Assembly (NCBI GenBank): GCA_943704425.1
Contig: CALSCP010000388.1
Location: 69,871-133,870, forward strand
Length of the DNA: 64,000 bases
Reading direction: 5' to 3'
Source: Ministeria vibrans ATCC 50519
Lineage: Eukaryota; Opisthokonta; Filasterea
Numbering within the stretch: the first letter of the stretch is position 1; each line of letters begins with the position of its first letter. Below the pieces are notes generated by a model that was given only the letters and a program-made list of their open reading frames with translations, had not been told where the DNA came from and did no database searches. The translations under genes were made by a program, and so were the position numbers. Below are positions 55,465-64,000 of this stretch, piece after piece.

Positions 55465-56998
55465 TTAGGGGTTGTAACAGGCGCCCGGAGACCCAGAGGG
55501 GAGCACAGTGATCCAGTAGGACTCTTGCAGCTGCGGAGGCTAAACACAAAGAGGGAGAGAGAGCGCGAGAGAGTCAGCGAGGAGGGAATAAGAAACACAA
55601 CCAGAGAAGAGAGACGAGGGAGAAAGAAAGAAAGTGATAGAAAGAGGGTGGAGAGGACACAAAGTGATTAAAAAGAGATGGGGAGTGTGTGTGATGCAAG
55701 TTCGCGTACGCCCATCGTAAGTGGATCGTTGCTGCTATCAAAGTCTGCCTGCACTCCGTTCATGAAGAGTCGGCTGCTGTTAAGCGCACTGTCCGTGGTG
55801 AATGTCTGTGCCGGAATCACAAGGTTGTCGCCGCAGAAGTAGGGATCTGAAGTGCATAAAAAATTCCTCAGATGATAAATATTTACAAGGCAATATTAAA
55901 AGCTGCTCTTTACCTTCTTCACCCAAACAGTTTGCGGTCACAGCAATGCCACACTTGGTGTAGCCACTACCATCGTTGCCTCCAAAGTTCCACAAGTTTA
56001 GGGCAAACTCCTCGCAAACAAGGAGGCCCTCGGCGCAACCGGCCGCGCCACGACTGGATTTGGTCAGACAGAGGCTCTCGTCGATGGGATAGTTGGACAG
56101 GGGCACAATGTAATCGGGCAGTTGGGGATCGCACGACATGCAGTACAACTTGGCCCAGGGATGGTCGCGCGCATCACCGCGAATCTGGCAGCCACGACCA
56201 AGCGAGTCGCCTGAAGAGACGTACAAGAAGAGAGAGAGAGGAAAAAGAGAAGAGAGAGAGTGGAGAAAGAGAGAGAGAAAGAGAGAGGAGAAAGAGAGAG
56301 AGAAAGAGAGAGAGAAGGAAACAAAGTGATAGAGACAGAAAGGAGAGAGAAAGAAACAAAGTGATAGTGAGAGAGACGCAAAAAAGACGGTCAACACCAC
56401 ACACATACTCACACACACTCACTCCACCACAACCCCCATTGCTTGGCTTCGCTCCCCTTACCACCCATAAGTGCATAGAAGAGCTCTTCGCTCTCCTGAT
56501 CCATCTGGGGAATGCAGCATGCCTTGGACTGGAAGCGGTCGCAGAAGCGAAGTCCGTAGGGCTGAAGGAGAGACGCAGAAGCGGATTAGCACACACCATG
56601 GGGGTAGATTCAAGTCGGTGGAGGGTCCACAGAGAGTTGGACACACTGTGGTGGTCAACAAAACGGCTTCTCAGCGCTGTTTGAGCGCGCAGGAGAGGCG
56701 AGAAGACAAAACAAAAAAAAGAAGAGAGAGAAAAAAAAGGAAAAAAGTAACCACAGAGGAAGAAGAAGAGAAAGGATACCTCGGACGGGGGCGCATCCAG
56801 GTTGGGACAGTCACCAGCAGCACGTCGACTCCGCCCGCGCGCGGCATAGTGCCTGCGCACCGCAAAGGAGCGCTCGCTCGACGACTGAGCGGACGGATCG
56901 CCATTCCACGCTCTGGTCGCCACAAACACCGTCCCAATGACCACAAAGGCCATGCAGTACACGCCGATCGTCATATTCCACGAGGCCCCGCGACGCAT
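55465..56998 (-). CDS. Membrane-anchored Cys-rich protein, possibly folate-receptor-like
   Basis: Five exons: 56998-56780, 56561-56462, 56210-55914, 55846-55710, 55539-55465 (275 aa). An N-terminal signal anchor (TIGVYCMAFVVIGTVFVATR) is followed by an Arg-rich linker and a lumenal Cys-rich domain: FCDRFQSKACCIPQMDQESE, CQIRG, KLYCMSCDP, SLCLTKSSRGAAGCAEGLLV, CEEFALNLW, YTKCGIAVTANCLGEE, PYFCGD. The order C..F...CC, then C..C.P, LC, C...C, and xKC resembles the folate-receptor/riboflavin-binding family. The match is by spacing only and ligand residues were not verified. The last exon (PPQLQESYWITVLPS...) ends GACYNP. GA-rich introns mirror the CT-rich introns of plus-strand genes. Confidence 0.65.
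56228..56374 (-). repeat. (GA)n tract with intronic motif copies
   Basis: GA-rich repeat in the intron 56211-56461 of the Cys-rich protein gene. On the coding strand it reads CT. It contains two inverse copies of the intronic motif (GAAACAAAGTGATAG at about 56319 and 56353). Confidence 0.85.
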
Positions 56999-57296
56999 GA
57001 CGAATTGTTTTAAAAGTTGTGTGAAGTTGAAGTGAATGACTGAATGACTATGTTTGTTGTGACTGAATTGTTGGGAATTCGAATATAACCCCTTCTGCAA
57101 ATTGATCACACGTCTCAGCGTATGACCAAGAGCCAAGCGTGCGGCGTCGACCATTCACAGCGCCGATCAATCAGAAAAGTGAAAGCAAGCGTGACGACGA
57201 CGACGAATGGCGAGACTACCTCCAGACTCCCGTTACCCTACTCAATAGGAAAGTCGAGAGTACATTCAAATGTTACATTTTGCCACTGCCACCAGC

Positions 57297-58494
57297 TCAC
57301 TCGGTGGCACTGGAAGTGGCGGCGGTGAGAGAGGGAAAGTCAGAATCAAGAAGAAAAAACTCGCGTTCAGCCGAAGTCGCAAGCTCGTCAATGAAACCAA
57401 ACCAGTATATAACCAGACCAGGACCAAACCGATTGTGATATGCATAGTACTGCGGAAGGTACTGTCGGTGGCTGTAGGCGTCACCAAACGTCGCCTTGCT
57501 CTCGATCCAGTTGACTATTCCGCGATTGTGTGGCAGCACAATGGGAACCTGTACAAACGAATACAACACTAGTCAGTCCCTCGCTTTCGACTGTGTGTGC
57601 GTTGCAGACCTCCAGTTTGACGTCGGGTGTCTTGGGGTATCCTTTGAGGCGCATTTCGTCTTCGGTAATAAACGGTATTTCGTTGACTCGCAACTTTTCG
57701 TACAGCACAAATTCATACTCGAGACCCAAACTCCTGCAAAAAATAATGGATTAATTCTCTTTTTTTTTTTCTGTGTAAGTCGTACGCTCGAACTTTAGTC
57801 ACGAGAGGAGAGTAATTGTCATCGGCACGCACACACTCGGCAATCTCCCAATTGAGCCGCGCAGCTTGGTCGCTCCACGACATCTCCGCCTGCCGCACCT
57901 TCCCTGCATCGTCCTCGTCTTCTGTCGTCCGCGCATCCTTCTCGTCTCTCTCTTGTGCCCACTCTAAGAGAGCGGCCGGATCGCGCATTGCGCGGTTCAC
58001 GCGGTTCTTCACGTCTCGGCCATCTACATACAGTTGCAAACGTAAACAAACAGCAGGCATGCCTCGCAGCAGCCACGCTCTAGGCCCGACCTTCGTGCGA
58101 CTGAAAGAACAGGGTGACAACCTGGCGTGCCAGTAGACACGGCGCCAAATTGATGGTCTCGGCAATGCGCACGAGCACGGCATCGTCGCAGTCGCGGTCT
58201 GCCGCAACGCCCTCGCGATACTGTGCAAAGTACTCGTGTGCGCGCGTCTTGTGTCGTCCATACGTGTTGCGTATCATCTCTTGGTACTTTTGACCGTAGA
58301 TGGAGAGAAGCGTGTTGTACGAGACCCTTAAAGAGAGAGACAGAGAGGGTGAGTGAGAGAGACACAGAGAGAGAGACGGTGACAACACGCCGGACTGAAC
58401 TTGTCTCGTACTCGGGATACGCAAGCGCGATGTCCTTCAGACTCTCTCGAGTCGACATTTTATGGCATATCTCATCGTACAGAGCCTGCCGCAT
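57297..58494 (-). CDS. CDIN1: CDIN1 (CDAN1-interacting nuclease 1) homologue
   Basis: CDIN1 (C15orf41) is a PD-(D/E)xK-fold nuclease-like partner of codanin-1; its defects cause congenital dyserythropoietic anaemia in humans. Exons: 58494-58412, 58326-58091, 58023-57786, 57733-57610, 57548-57297 (310 aa; human 281). The N-terminal helical part reads [35 protein letters not shown] and [19 protein letters not shown] charged linker follows. The nuclease core has [13 protein letters not shown] and [16 protein letters not shown], giving the D...ExK triad, then [26 protein letters not shown] donors at 58411 and 57785 restore the frame. It is head to head with the URB1 gene, 100 bp between starts. 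Confidence 0.92.
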
Positions 58495-58594
58495 CCAACT
58501 CGCAGACAAACAAACAAAAAAATGAATCAAATCAAAAATCAAAATCAAAGTGAAAATCATTGATCAAATAGTAGTTACGTTTCCCTTGTCCCAT
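58495..58594. promoter_or_regulatory. Short divergent promoter, CDIN1 / URB1
   Basis: 100 bp separate the CDIN1 ATG (minus) and the URB1 ATG (plus). The centre is A-rich (AAATC repeats around 58515-58560). Both promoters must lie here or overlap the coding ends. Confidence 0.45.
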
Positions 58595-61500
58595 ATGTCG
58601 TCCGGCTCAACGTCGGTGCATACGCTTCTGCGTATCACAAATGGCGGCGTGATCCAACACGACGACGACAACAACGCAACGGCGATTGCAGTGCTCGAAG
58701 CACTCGCCGACATTGAACGCGCCTCGTCGGGCTCGTCTGGGGCCGACGACGAAACAGACGTGCTCATGACCATTGGCGAGCACGAGGCGGACCTTGTCGC
58801 CGCCATTTCGACCATTCTCGATGGAATCATCGACGACCGCGTGAGCGCCGTGGCACGTCAGGCCGTTCGCACCGCCGCCACGCTCATCGACGCCGCCGAA
58901 CGCCATCCTCTGCTCTTGCCGGGCCTTCCTATCCTCTTGCCTCGTCGTCTCGTGCGTTCCCACATGCGCACGCTCAATCATTTTCTTCAGACTGACCGTC
59001 AACAACAATCGCTGTCGCTCGTCATTGATGGCCTTCGTTTGCTCGTCGCCTGCGCCCGCTCAAGTCCGCTGACTGCTCGCGAACTCTGCAACTCCTTTGA
59101 CTTTGCCAATCACACTCTTCAGCGGCACCTGCGGCCCACTCCGGCCGCCGCATCAGCCTGGCGAAAAGCGACAAAGGCTGGCGCTACTGCGCCCGCTCTC
59201 TCGCCCGCGTGTCAACTTCACCGCCTCGCCATCGACTTTGCCTTTGCTTTTCTCGAGCATCGCGACGCCGAACTCACCGTGCACGTTCTGGGCATTGCTA
59301 ATTTCCTTGTCCCCTCTCTGGTGCAGCCCATTGCCTTGCGAGCCGAACCCACGCAAGTGCGTCTGTGCATTCGTCGCATCACACGCGACCTCCTCCTGTG
59401 CCCCCGCCTCTCGCGTGGCATCAAACTTCGCTTGTGTAACCCATCCGCTCTCAGCGCCATTGCTCAGCTCTACAGTGCCGACACCGTGTCGCTCCCTGCG
59501 GACGCCATCCACGACTTTGACGACGCTCCGCCCTCCGTGCCTCGTCCCCCTCTCATCACCGTCCAACAAGAAGAGGGCACTGACGCCACCACCGACTCGG
59601 ACGTCGACATGGACATGAACACTACCACGACCATGCAAGTGGTCAGTCTGCGTGACTACATCCACTCTTTCCTTCTCCTCGCCTGCACCGCACCGGACGC
59701 TGGCATATGCTTTGCCGTGCGCGAACCTCTCGCATCCGACGTCGAGTCGGCCAACCCCGTTCTCCAGCGCTTCCTCACGCAACTACCGCGTACCGTTGCA
59801 GACGATTCTCTTCTCACCACTCTCGTTCTCTCCATTCTACGCACCTGTCCCGACCTCGTGCGCCCCTACTTCGTCTCCGCTGCGCAGAGTCTCGAGCCGC
59901 GTCTTTCCACGCGCTGGCTCACCTCCGTCCAGTTTGCCGCTCGTATCCTTCGCGATTGCGTTGTCCGCTCCGCTCGCTACGGACCCTCGCTGCGTCCCGA
60001 ATCACTCACAGCCGTCGATGGCGTTGCCTGTGCTCAGGCGTGCGTCACCCTTAACGCCACGCTGTCTGCATGGCTCGCTCGTGCCCTCCGTCACTCTTCA
60101 GACCTCATTGTCTTCTATGGTCTGCAGCTCGTCGATGCCATGCTCACCGCCGCCCGTCGCATGATCGAAGGCCAGCTCACAGATGCCTACCTTGATGCCT
60201 TCCGCACCGAACTTGCTCTGCTCTTGCCCGACGTTGGCGCAGTCGTCGCTCTCAATGCTCGTCTCTTTGCGCCCGACAAACGTGACACCGCCTCGCGTTT
60301 TGCCCAGTCTGCTCTCCTTCGCGTGCTTGCCGGCTACGCTCTCTGTGCCCCACACGCCCTGCGCGAGGCTCGCTTTGACCTCTCCAAGCTTATGCCGACG
60401 CCTGCTCTGCTCGCTCGCTGGTCTCCCGTCCTTCAGCGTGATCTCTTCCGCCTCATGCATGCTGCCACACGCAACCGTCATCTCATTGCGACACCCTCAT
60501 CCACTGCCGTCCAGAGCCAACAGATTGTCACCATGGTTGCCCTCTGGTGCTCCCACACCCTCCATCCCGACGTCCGTGCCCAACTCTCGCTTCTCTTTAC
60601 CGCCTGGCTCGAACACACCGAAATATTCGATGCATTCCCCGACGAAATCGCCGTTTGGCTTGCCGCTTGTCGTGCACGTCCGTCGCTTGCATCCTTTCTC
60701 ACGGCTGCCCTCGTCACGTGCAACCGTAACTTTGTTCACTGGCACACCACACGCGCCTCAGCACTTCACAGTAGTCGCGATGACTCGTTGTCGTCGTCGT
60801 CGTCGCCGTCGTCGCACTTGCCGACGGGCCTTCTCTTCCTGTGCGCCTTCAAAACACTTGAAATCAATGCGAAGACGGCGTCCGCCACTCAGTCGCGACT
60901 TGTGCGCACCTTTCTTTGTGACATTGCCTACCGTCTGCTTCTGCTCCAGTCACCTGCGTCCCTCGCCTCGTTCATTGCGCTTCTCTCGTCCACTCCCACC
61001 TCGTCCGAAGTGTGTGCTCCCCTCTTGCGCCTCACGTGCGCCTGGTCACTCTGTAACACCACCTCCACCACCCATCAGGCTATGGACACGTCGTCCGACG
61101 GATCAAAGAACAATGACAGCAACAGCGATGCGAACACCGATGATGATGACAATGATGATGTGCCTGAAGCAGAGCGACTGTTGCACCAGTACGGAGCGGA
61201 CAATGTGACTCAGCTGACACGCACAAGTTCTCCCGAGACGCTCGATCGCCTGGTCCGTGTCTCACTCATGGCTCAGCCGAGTCTTCTCCAGGCGCTTGGC
61301 GCACGCATTGCTTCTTTAAGCCCCTCTACGCTGCTTCTTGCCTGCTGTACCGTTGCAGATCTCGCCAGTGAGTCGGTCTCGCAGGCGCTCGAGAGTTCCC
61401 TCTCGCGTGTGTCCGAATCTGAGGCAGTCGAGAGTGCTCGCATCCTACTGTTGTTCCTCTCGCGCTTTCAATCGGTACAGCCCAGCGTCGCCGTCACGAC

Positions 61501-64000
61501 GCCCAAGAAGGAGAAGAAAGACAAGAAGAAGAAGCGGAGCAGCAACGAGGCACAGACTGTCGACACCGACACGGACGAGACAGACCGCGTGATCGTACGT
61601 CTGCTCGACTTGCTTGCAGTGTGCCTTCGTCGTGCTCACGATCCTGCCTTTGTGGCGTCCGCCATGGAACATGCCGCCCTTTTGGCCCCTTTTGCTCGTC
61701 GCATGTCACACACCGACGCCACTTGTCGACTTGTTGTGAGCTTCGCTGTGGGTCGCATGGGCGCTGCAGTGCCGTCGTGGGCCCAGGCGTTTGGTCATAA
61801 GGCCTGCACGACCGTCGCTGATGCCTTGCTTGCCAGTGAGTCGCCTCCTTTGGCCGCAGTACATGCTGTGAGTCTTATTCATGCCGTATGCTCCAGCGAC
61901 GACCTCTCCACGCTCGTCAGCGCACTGCTCAATGCGCCCAGCGTCAACGTCAGCAGTAACGACGGTTTGTTTGCAGGCGACGCGCCTCTCGGAAAGCTTC
62001 TTGAGCACGCTGTGGGTCTGCCCACCGTTGCTCTCTCCCAATCTGCTTTTCAGCGGCTTCTGGCTCTATCACAAGACTGGCCATCGACAAGACTGCTCGA
62101 AGCGGCGTCGGCCATTCTCGATCGATCGTCACATCTCGCTTGGTCCACCGTTGCGGCTGGTGACTATGCTCTTGCCGTCGACCGCGACTGTCTTCTTGCC
62201 TGGCTCTCGCCTACCGCCAGCGACGTTGTGCGTACTTGTGCGGCCGCCGCCATTCGTTTGAGTGCCGACCATCGCGACACATTTGCTCGTGCGCTAGTGA
62301 TTGACCCGTCGACGACGACCCTCCGCCTGACGCTACCCGCCCACCAACGCGCTCTACACGCCTACTTTGCGAGTGCCATTGCCAACGACACTGACATCCA
62401 ACAGGTAGCTGACTTTGTACTCATGCAAAAAGCCTCCCTTGACCTTGCGCCTGCGCTCCTTTCGCTTGTCGTGTCACACGCCCGTCGTGAGACGCTCCTC
62501 ACCAGCTCGCCTCACTTCAACTGGGACGATCTAATGGAGCGCGCTCAGTCTCCCGGATGGACAGCGGCCGACGAAGCGGTTGCATTGGCATCAGTGCGTG
62601 CCTCTCACTGTCACAAAATGTGCCTTGTGAATGGTCTGTTGCGTTCGTGCCAGGCACTCACGAGTTGCCATTCCGGCGATGCTGTGTCCGAGACTCTTCT
62701 CGCCGCGTTCACGTCGCTCCAACAAGCAATTGCGGACTTGACTACCGACGAGGAGCTGTCGTCGTCGTCGTCGTCGTCGTCGTCTGAAGTGGTGCGTCTC
62801 GACAGCGCTGCGTGTTGTGCGCTGTTGCGTTTGGTGTTGGCAGTGCCGTGGCTCGGTGAAGTGGCCGCGACCGTCTCTGCCCTTGTTTGTCTTCCTGGTG
62901 TGCCCAAGCGCCAGTTTGCGGAAGAGTGGGCGGGACTTATGGTGGCCAATGGAGCCTGGTCGACGGCCATTCGGAGCACGCGCAATGCGCACTGCGTGCG
63001 CATGTTCTACGAGCTGTGTCGTGTTGACAACAAAATTGCCGCGCGCTCCCTTCTCCCCACCCTCATGTACGCGTACACGCCAACCCTGGCGCTCTTTGAC
63101 CGCGCCACACTGGCTCTGGTTCGTCTTTTTGAGGAATGCGGCGTACATGTGGTGGACGCCGTGTGTTTGTGCGGCGCAGAGGCGCACGAGCGACTGGTGG
63201 CACTTCTCGAGCGCAATCCCGAGGGACATGTGGAGATTGGCATTGCAACATCGCGTTCGAGCGACGTAGTGATTGTCGAGGCGTTGGACGCTGAGAAGCT
63301 TTATGCGTCGGCCGACCAGCTTCCCACCGACAAGGTGCAACTGGAACCCAGCATGGAGGCGATCTTTGATAATAATGTCACGGTGGAGACAGGCGGTGAG
63401 GACACGGAAACGCTCTACGACCCGTCTTATCTGTTGCCTGTGATTGCACGTGCGCTGACCAACGGTGTCGACGTGCACCGTCTCATCCACGACGGTGTGC
63501 TTGCTTACTTGCCTGCCTGTGTCACTTGCGAGGACGCTGCGGTTCGCGCCGCTTCGTTTCATGTGCTCACCGAGCTTGAAGAGACCGTGTCGCACATTGA
63601 AACGATGCGCGAACAGGCTCAAGTGCTCCTTGTGCTTAAGACACTGCGCCAGGGCTGTGCCGAGGCTGCTGCTCAGCTTGATGACGAAGGACAGGTGCTC
63701 ACGCGCGTTCCTACCGTCATCGGTACGTTTGTAGGTCATGCGCTGCGTGTACTTCTGCAGCCGGGCCACCGGCTGTTCCCGGCGCTGAACAGTGCACTTT
63801 TGCGTGCGCCCGCTCTCGATCTTGCCGAGATCCCTTCGTTGCACTCGCTACTGCAGAGCAGCTCGTCCGAGACCCACTCTGCCGAACGTCAGTGGCTCTT
63901 GCGCGTCCTTGCAGCGTCATTGCGACACCCCGATGATGTGCTTCCGCTGCGTCGCCGTCGTCTTCTCCCTCATCTGATGACCTTTGCAGACTCGCCCTTG
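58595..64000 (+). CDS. URB1: URB1/NPA1 60S ribosome-biogenesis protein (3' partial)
   Basis: URB1 (yeast Npa1) is a large nucleolar HEAT-repeat scaffold of early pre-60S particles, needed for 25S/28S rRNA processing. The frame opens at ATG 58595 and stays open for 1802 codons to the last base of the window, with no intron. I checked several GT..AG-like stretches and found the frame uninterrupted. Family segments in order: NSFDFANHTLQRHL, LHRLAIDFAFAFLEHRD, TCPDLVRPYFVSAAQSL, RWLTSVQFAARILRDC, GVACAQACVTLNATLSAWL, ARFDLSKLMPTPALLARWS, and near the end ALDLAEIPSLHSLL, RQWLLRVLAASLRHPDD and LLPHLMTFADSPL. A Lys/Ser-rich insert lies at about 61500-61540. The C-terminus is outside the window. Confidence 0.9.
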   Translation, partial: MSSGSTSVHTLLRITNGGVIQHDDDNNATAIAVLEALADIERASSGSSGADDETDVLMTIGEHEADLVAAISTILDGIIDDRVSAVARQAVRTAATLIDAAERHPLLLPGLPILLPRRLVRSHMRTLNHFLQTDRQQQSLSLVIDGLRLLVACARSSPLTARELCNSFDFANHTLQRHLRPTPAAASAWRKATKAGATAPALSPACQLHRLAIDFAFAFLEHRDAELTVHVLGIANFLVPSLVQPIALRAEPTQVRLCIRRITRDLLLCPRLSRGIKLRLCNPSALSAIAQLYSADTVSLPADAIHDFDDAPPSVPRPPLITVQQEEGTDATTDSDVDMDMNTTTTMQVVSLRDYIHSFLLLACTAPDAGICFAVREPLASDVESANPVLQRFLTQLPRTVADDSLLTTLVLSILRTCPDLVRPYFVSAAQSLEPRLSTRWLTSVQFAARILRDCVVRSARYGPSLRPESLTAVDGVACAQACVTLNATLSAWLARALRHSSDLIVFYGLQLVDAMLTAARRMIEGQLTDAYLDAFRTELALLLPDVGAVVALNARLFAPDKRDTASRFAQSALLRVLAGYALCAPHALREARFDLSKLMPTPALLARWSPVLQRDLFRLMHAATRNRHLIATPSSTAVQSQQIVTMVALWCSHTLHPDVRAQLSLLFTAWLEHTEIFDAFPDEIAVWLAACRARPSLASFLTAALVTCNRNFVHWHTTRASALHSSRDDSLSSSSSPSSHLPTGLLFLCAFKTLEINAKTASATQSRLVRTFLCDIAYRLLLLQSPASLASFIALLSSTPTSSEVCAPLLRLTCAWSLCNTTSTTHQAMDTSSDGSKNNDSNSDANTDDDDNDDVPEAERLLHQYGADNVTQLTRTSSPETLDRLVRVSLMAQPSLLQALGARIASLSPSTLLLACCTVADLASESVSQALESSLSRVSESEAVESARILLLFLSRFQSVQPSVAVTTPKKEKKDKKKKRSSNEAQTVDTDTDETDRVIVRLLDLLAVCLRRAHDPAFVASAMEHAALLAPFARRMSHTDATCRLVVSFAVGRMGAAVPSWAQAFGHKACTTVADALLASESPPLAAVHAVSLIHAVCSSDDLSTLVSALLNAPSVNVSSNDGLFAGDAPLGKLLEHAVGLPTVALSQSAFQRLLALSQDWPSTRLLEAASAILDRSSHLAWSTVAAGDYALAVDRDCLLAWLSPTASDVVRTCAAAAIRLSADHRDTFARALVIDPSTTTLRLTLPAHQRALHAYFASAIANDTDIQQVADFVLMQKASLDLAPALLSLVVSHARRETLLTSSPHFNWDDLMERAQSPGWTAADEAVALASVRASHCHKMCLVNGLLRSCQALTSCHSGDAVSETLLAAFTSLQQAIADLTTDEELSSSSSSSSSEVVRLDSAACCALLRLVLAVPWLGEVAATVSALVCLPGVPKRQFAEEWAGLMVANGAWSTAIRSTRNAHCVRMFYELCRVDNKIAARSLLPTLMYAYTPTLALFDRATLALVRLFEECGVHVVDAVCLCGAEAHERLVALLERNPEGHVEIGIATSRSSDVVIVEALDAEKLYASADQLPTDKVQLEPSMEAIFDNNVTVETGGEDTETLYDPSYLLPVIARALTNGVDVHRLIHDGVLAYLPACVTCEDAAVRAASFHVLTELEETVSHIETMREQAQVLLVLKTLRQGCAEAAAQLDDEGQVLTRVPTVIGTFVGHALRVLLQPGHRLFPALNSALLRAPALDLAEIPSLHSLLQSSSSETHSAERQWLLRVLAASLRHPDDVLPLRRRRLLPHLMTFADSPL

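Noticed and set aside
59097-61208. Plus-strand ORFs overlapping the 58.6-64 kb region in another frame
   Set aside because: They are frame-shifted shadows. The frame starting at 58595 is open for 5.4 kb and carries the URB1 homology.

Overview
The window is nuclear DNA of a compact-genome eukaryote. It holds about twenty protein-coding genes on both strands, with typical intergenic gaps of 40-600 bp and many short spliceosomal introns (often 45-120 bp). Microsatellites (CT, TG, ATT) are abundant. The set includes RRN3, POLR3B, CDT1, DEK, SSX2IP, FOXRED1, CDIN1, URB1, a prominin, a golgin and a fungal-type Zn2Cys6 finger. This suggests a unicellular opisthokont or another amorphean protist, but no marker here settles the lineage. 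I found no transposase, integrase, viral gene, rRNA or tRNA.

Layout as given. 1-8.0 kb: RRN3 (+, 5' partial), FOXRED1 (-), a DEK-type SAP protein (+), an SSX2IP/ADIP protein (+). 8.6-16.9 kb: two complete UBA-containing AMPK/MARK-type kinases (+ and -) and the N-lobe of a third (+), ending at an N gap in poly-T. 17.0-31.6 kb: a secreted Lys-rich protein (+), a SpoU/TrmH methyltransferase (-), a single-pass coiled-coil protein (+), an SGNH/PC-esterase-like protein (+), a golgin-84-like protein (+), an F-box/kelch protein (-), a coiled-coil protein (-), and the first two exons of POLR3B (+). 32.0-38.5 kb: the C-lobe of the third kinase (+), a large papain-like/E1-like/kinase-like fusion (-), and a Zn2Cys6 exon (+). 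39.0-64 kb: the rest of POLR3B (+), CDT1 (-), prominin (-), a Ser-rich PPxY protein (+), a Cys-rich membrane-anchored protein (-), CDIN1 (-), and URB1 (+, 3' partial).

The most important structural point is that two genes are each cut in two at poly-T tracts. The third kinase is split 16.9/32.0 kb and POLR3B is split 31.6/39.0 kb. Exchanging blocks 16951-~31.9k and ~31.9k-38985 repairs both genes with matching intron phase and protein homology. The order here is therefore most likely a scaffold mis-join.

The best candidate for an undescribed system is the 33.9-37.8 kb gene. It encodes a papain-like Cys-protease signature, a complete ThiF/MoeB/E1-type adenylation domain and a kinase-like tail in one polypeptide of about 1293 residues. 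Other themes are a dispersed intronic pyrimidine motif kept on the sense strand, frequent GTAC-type 5' splice sites, and Pol I, Pol III and 60S-biogenesis genes near one another.
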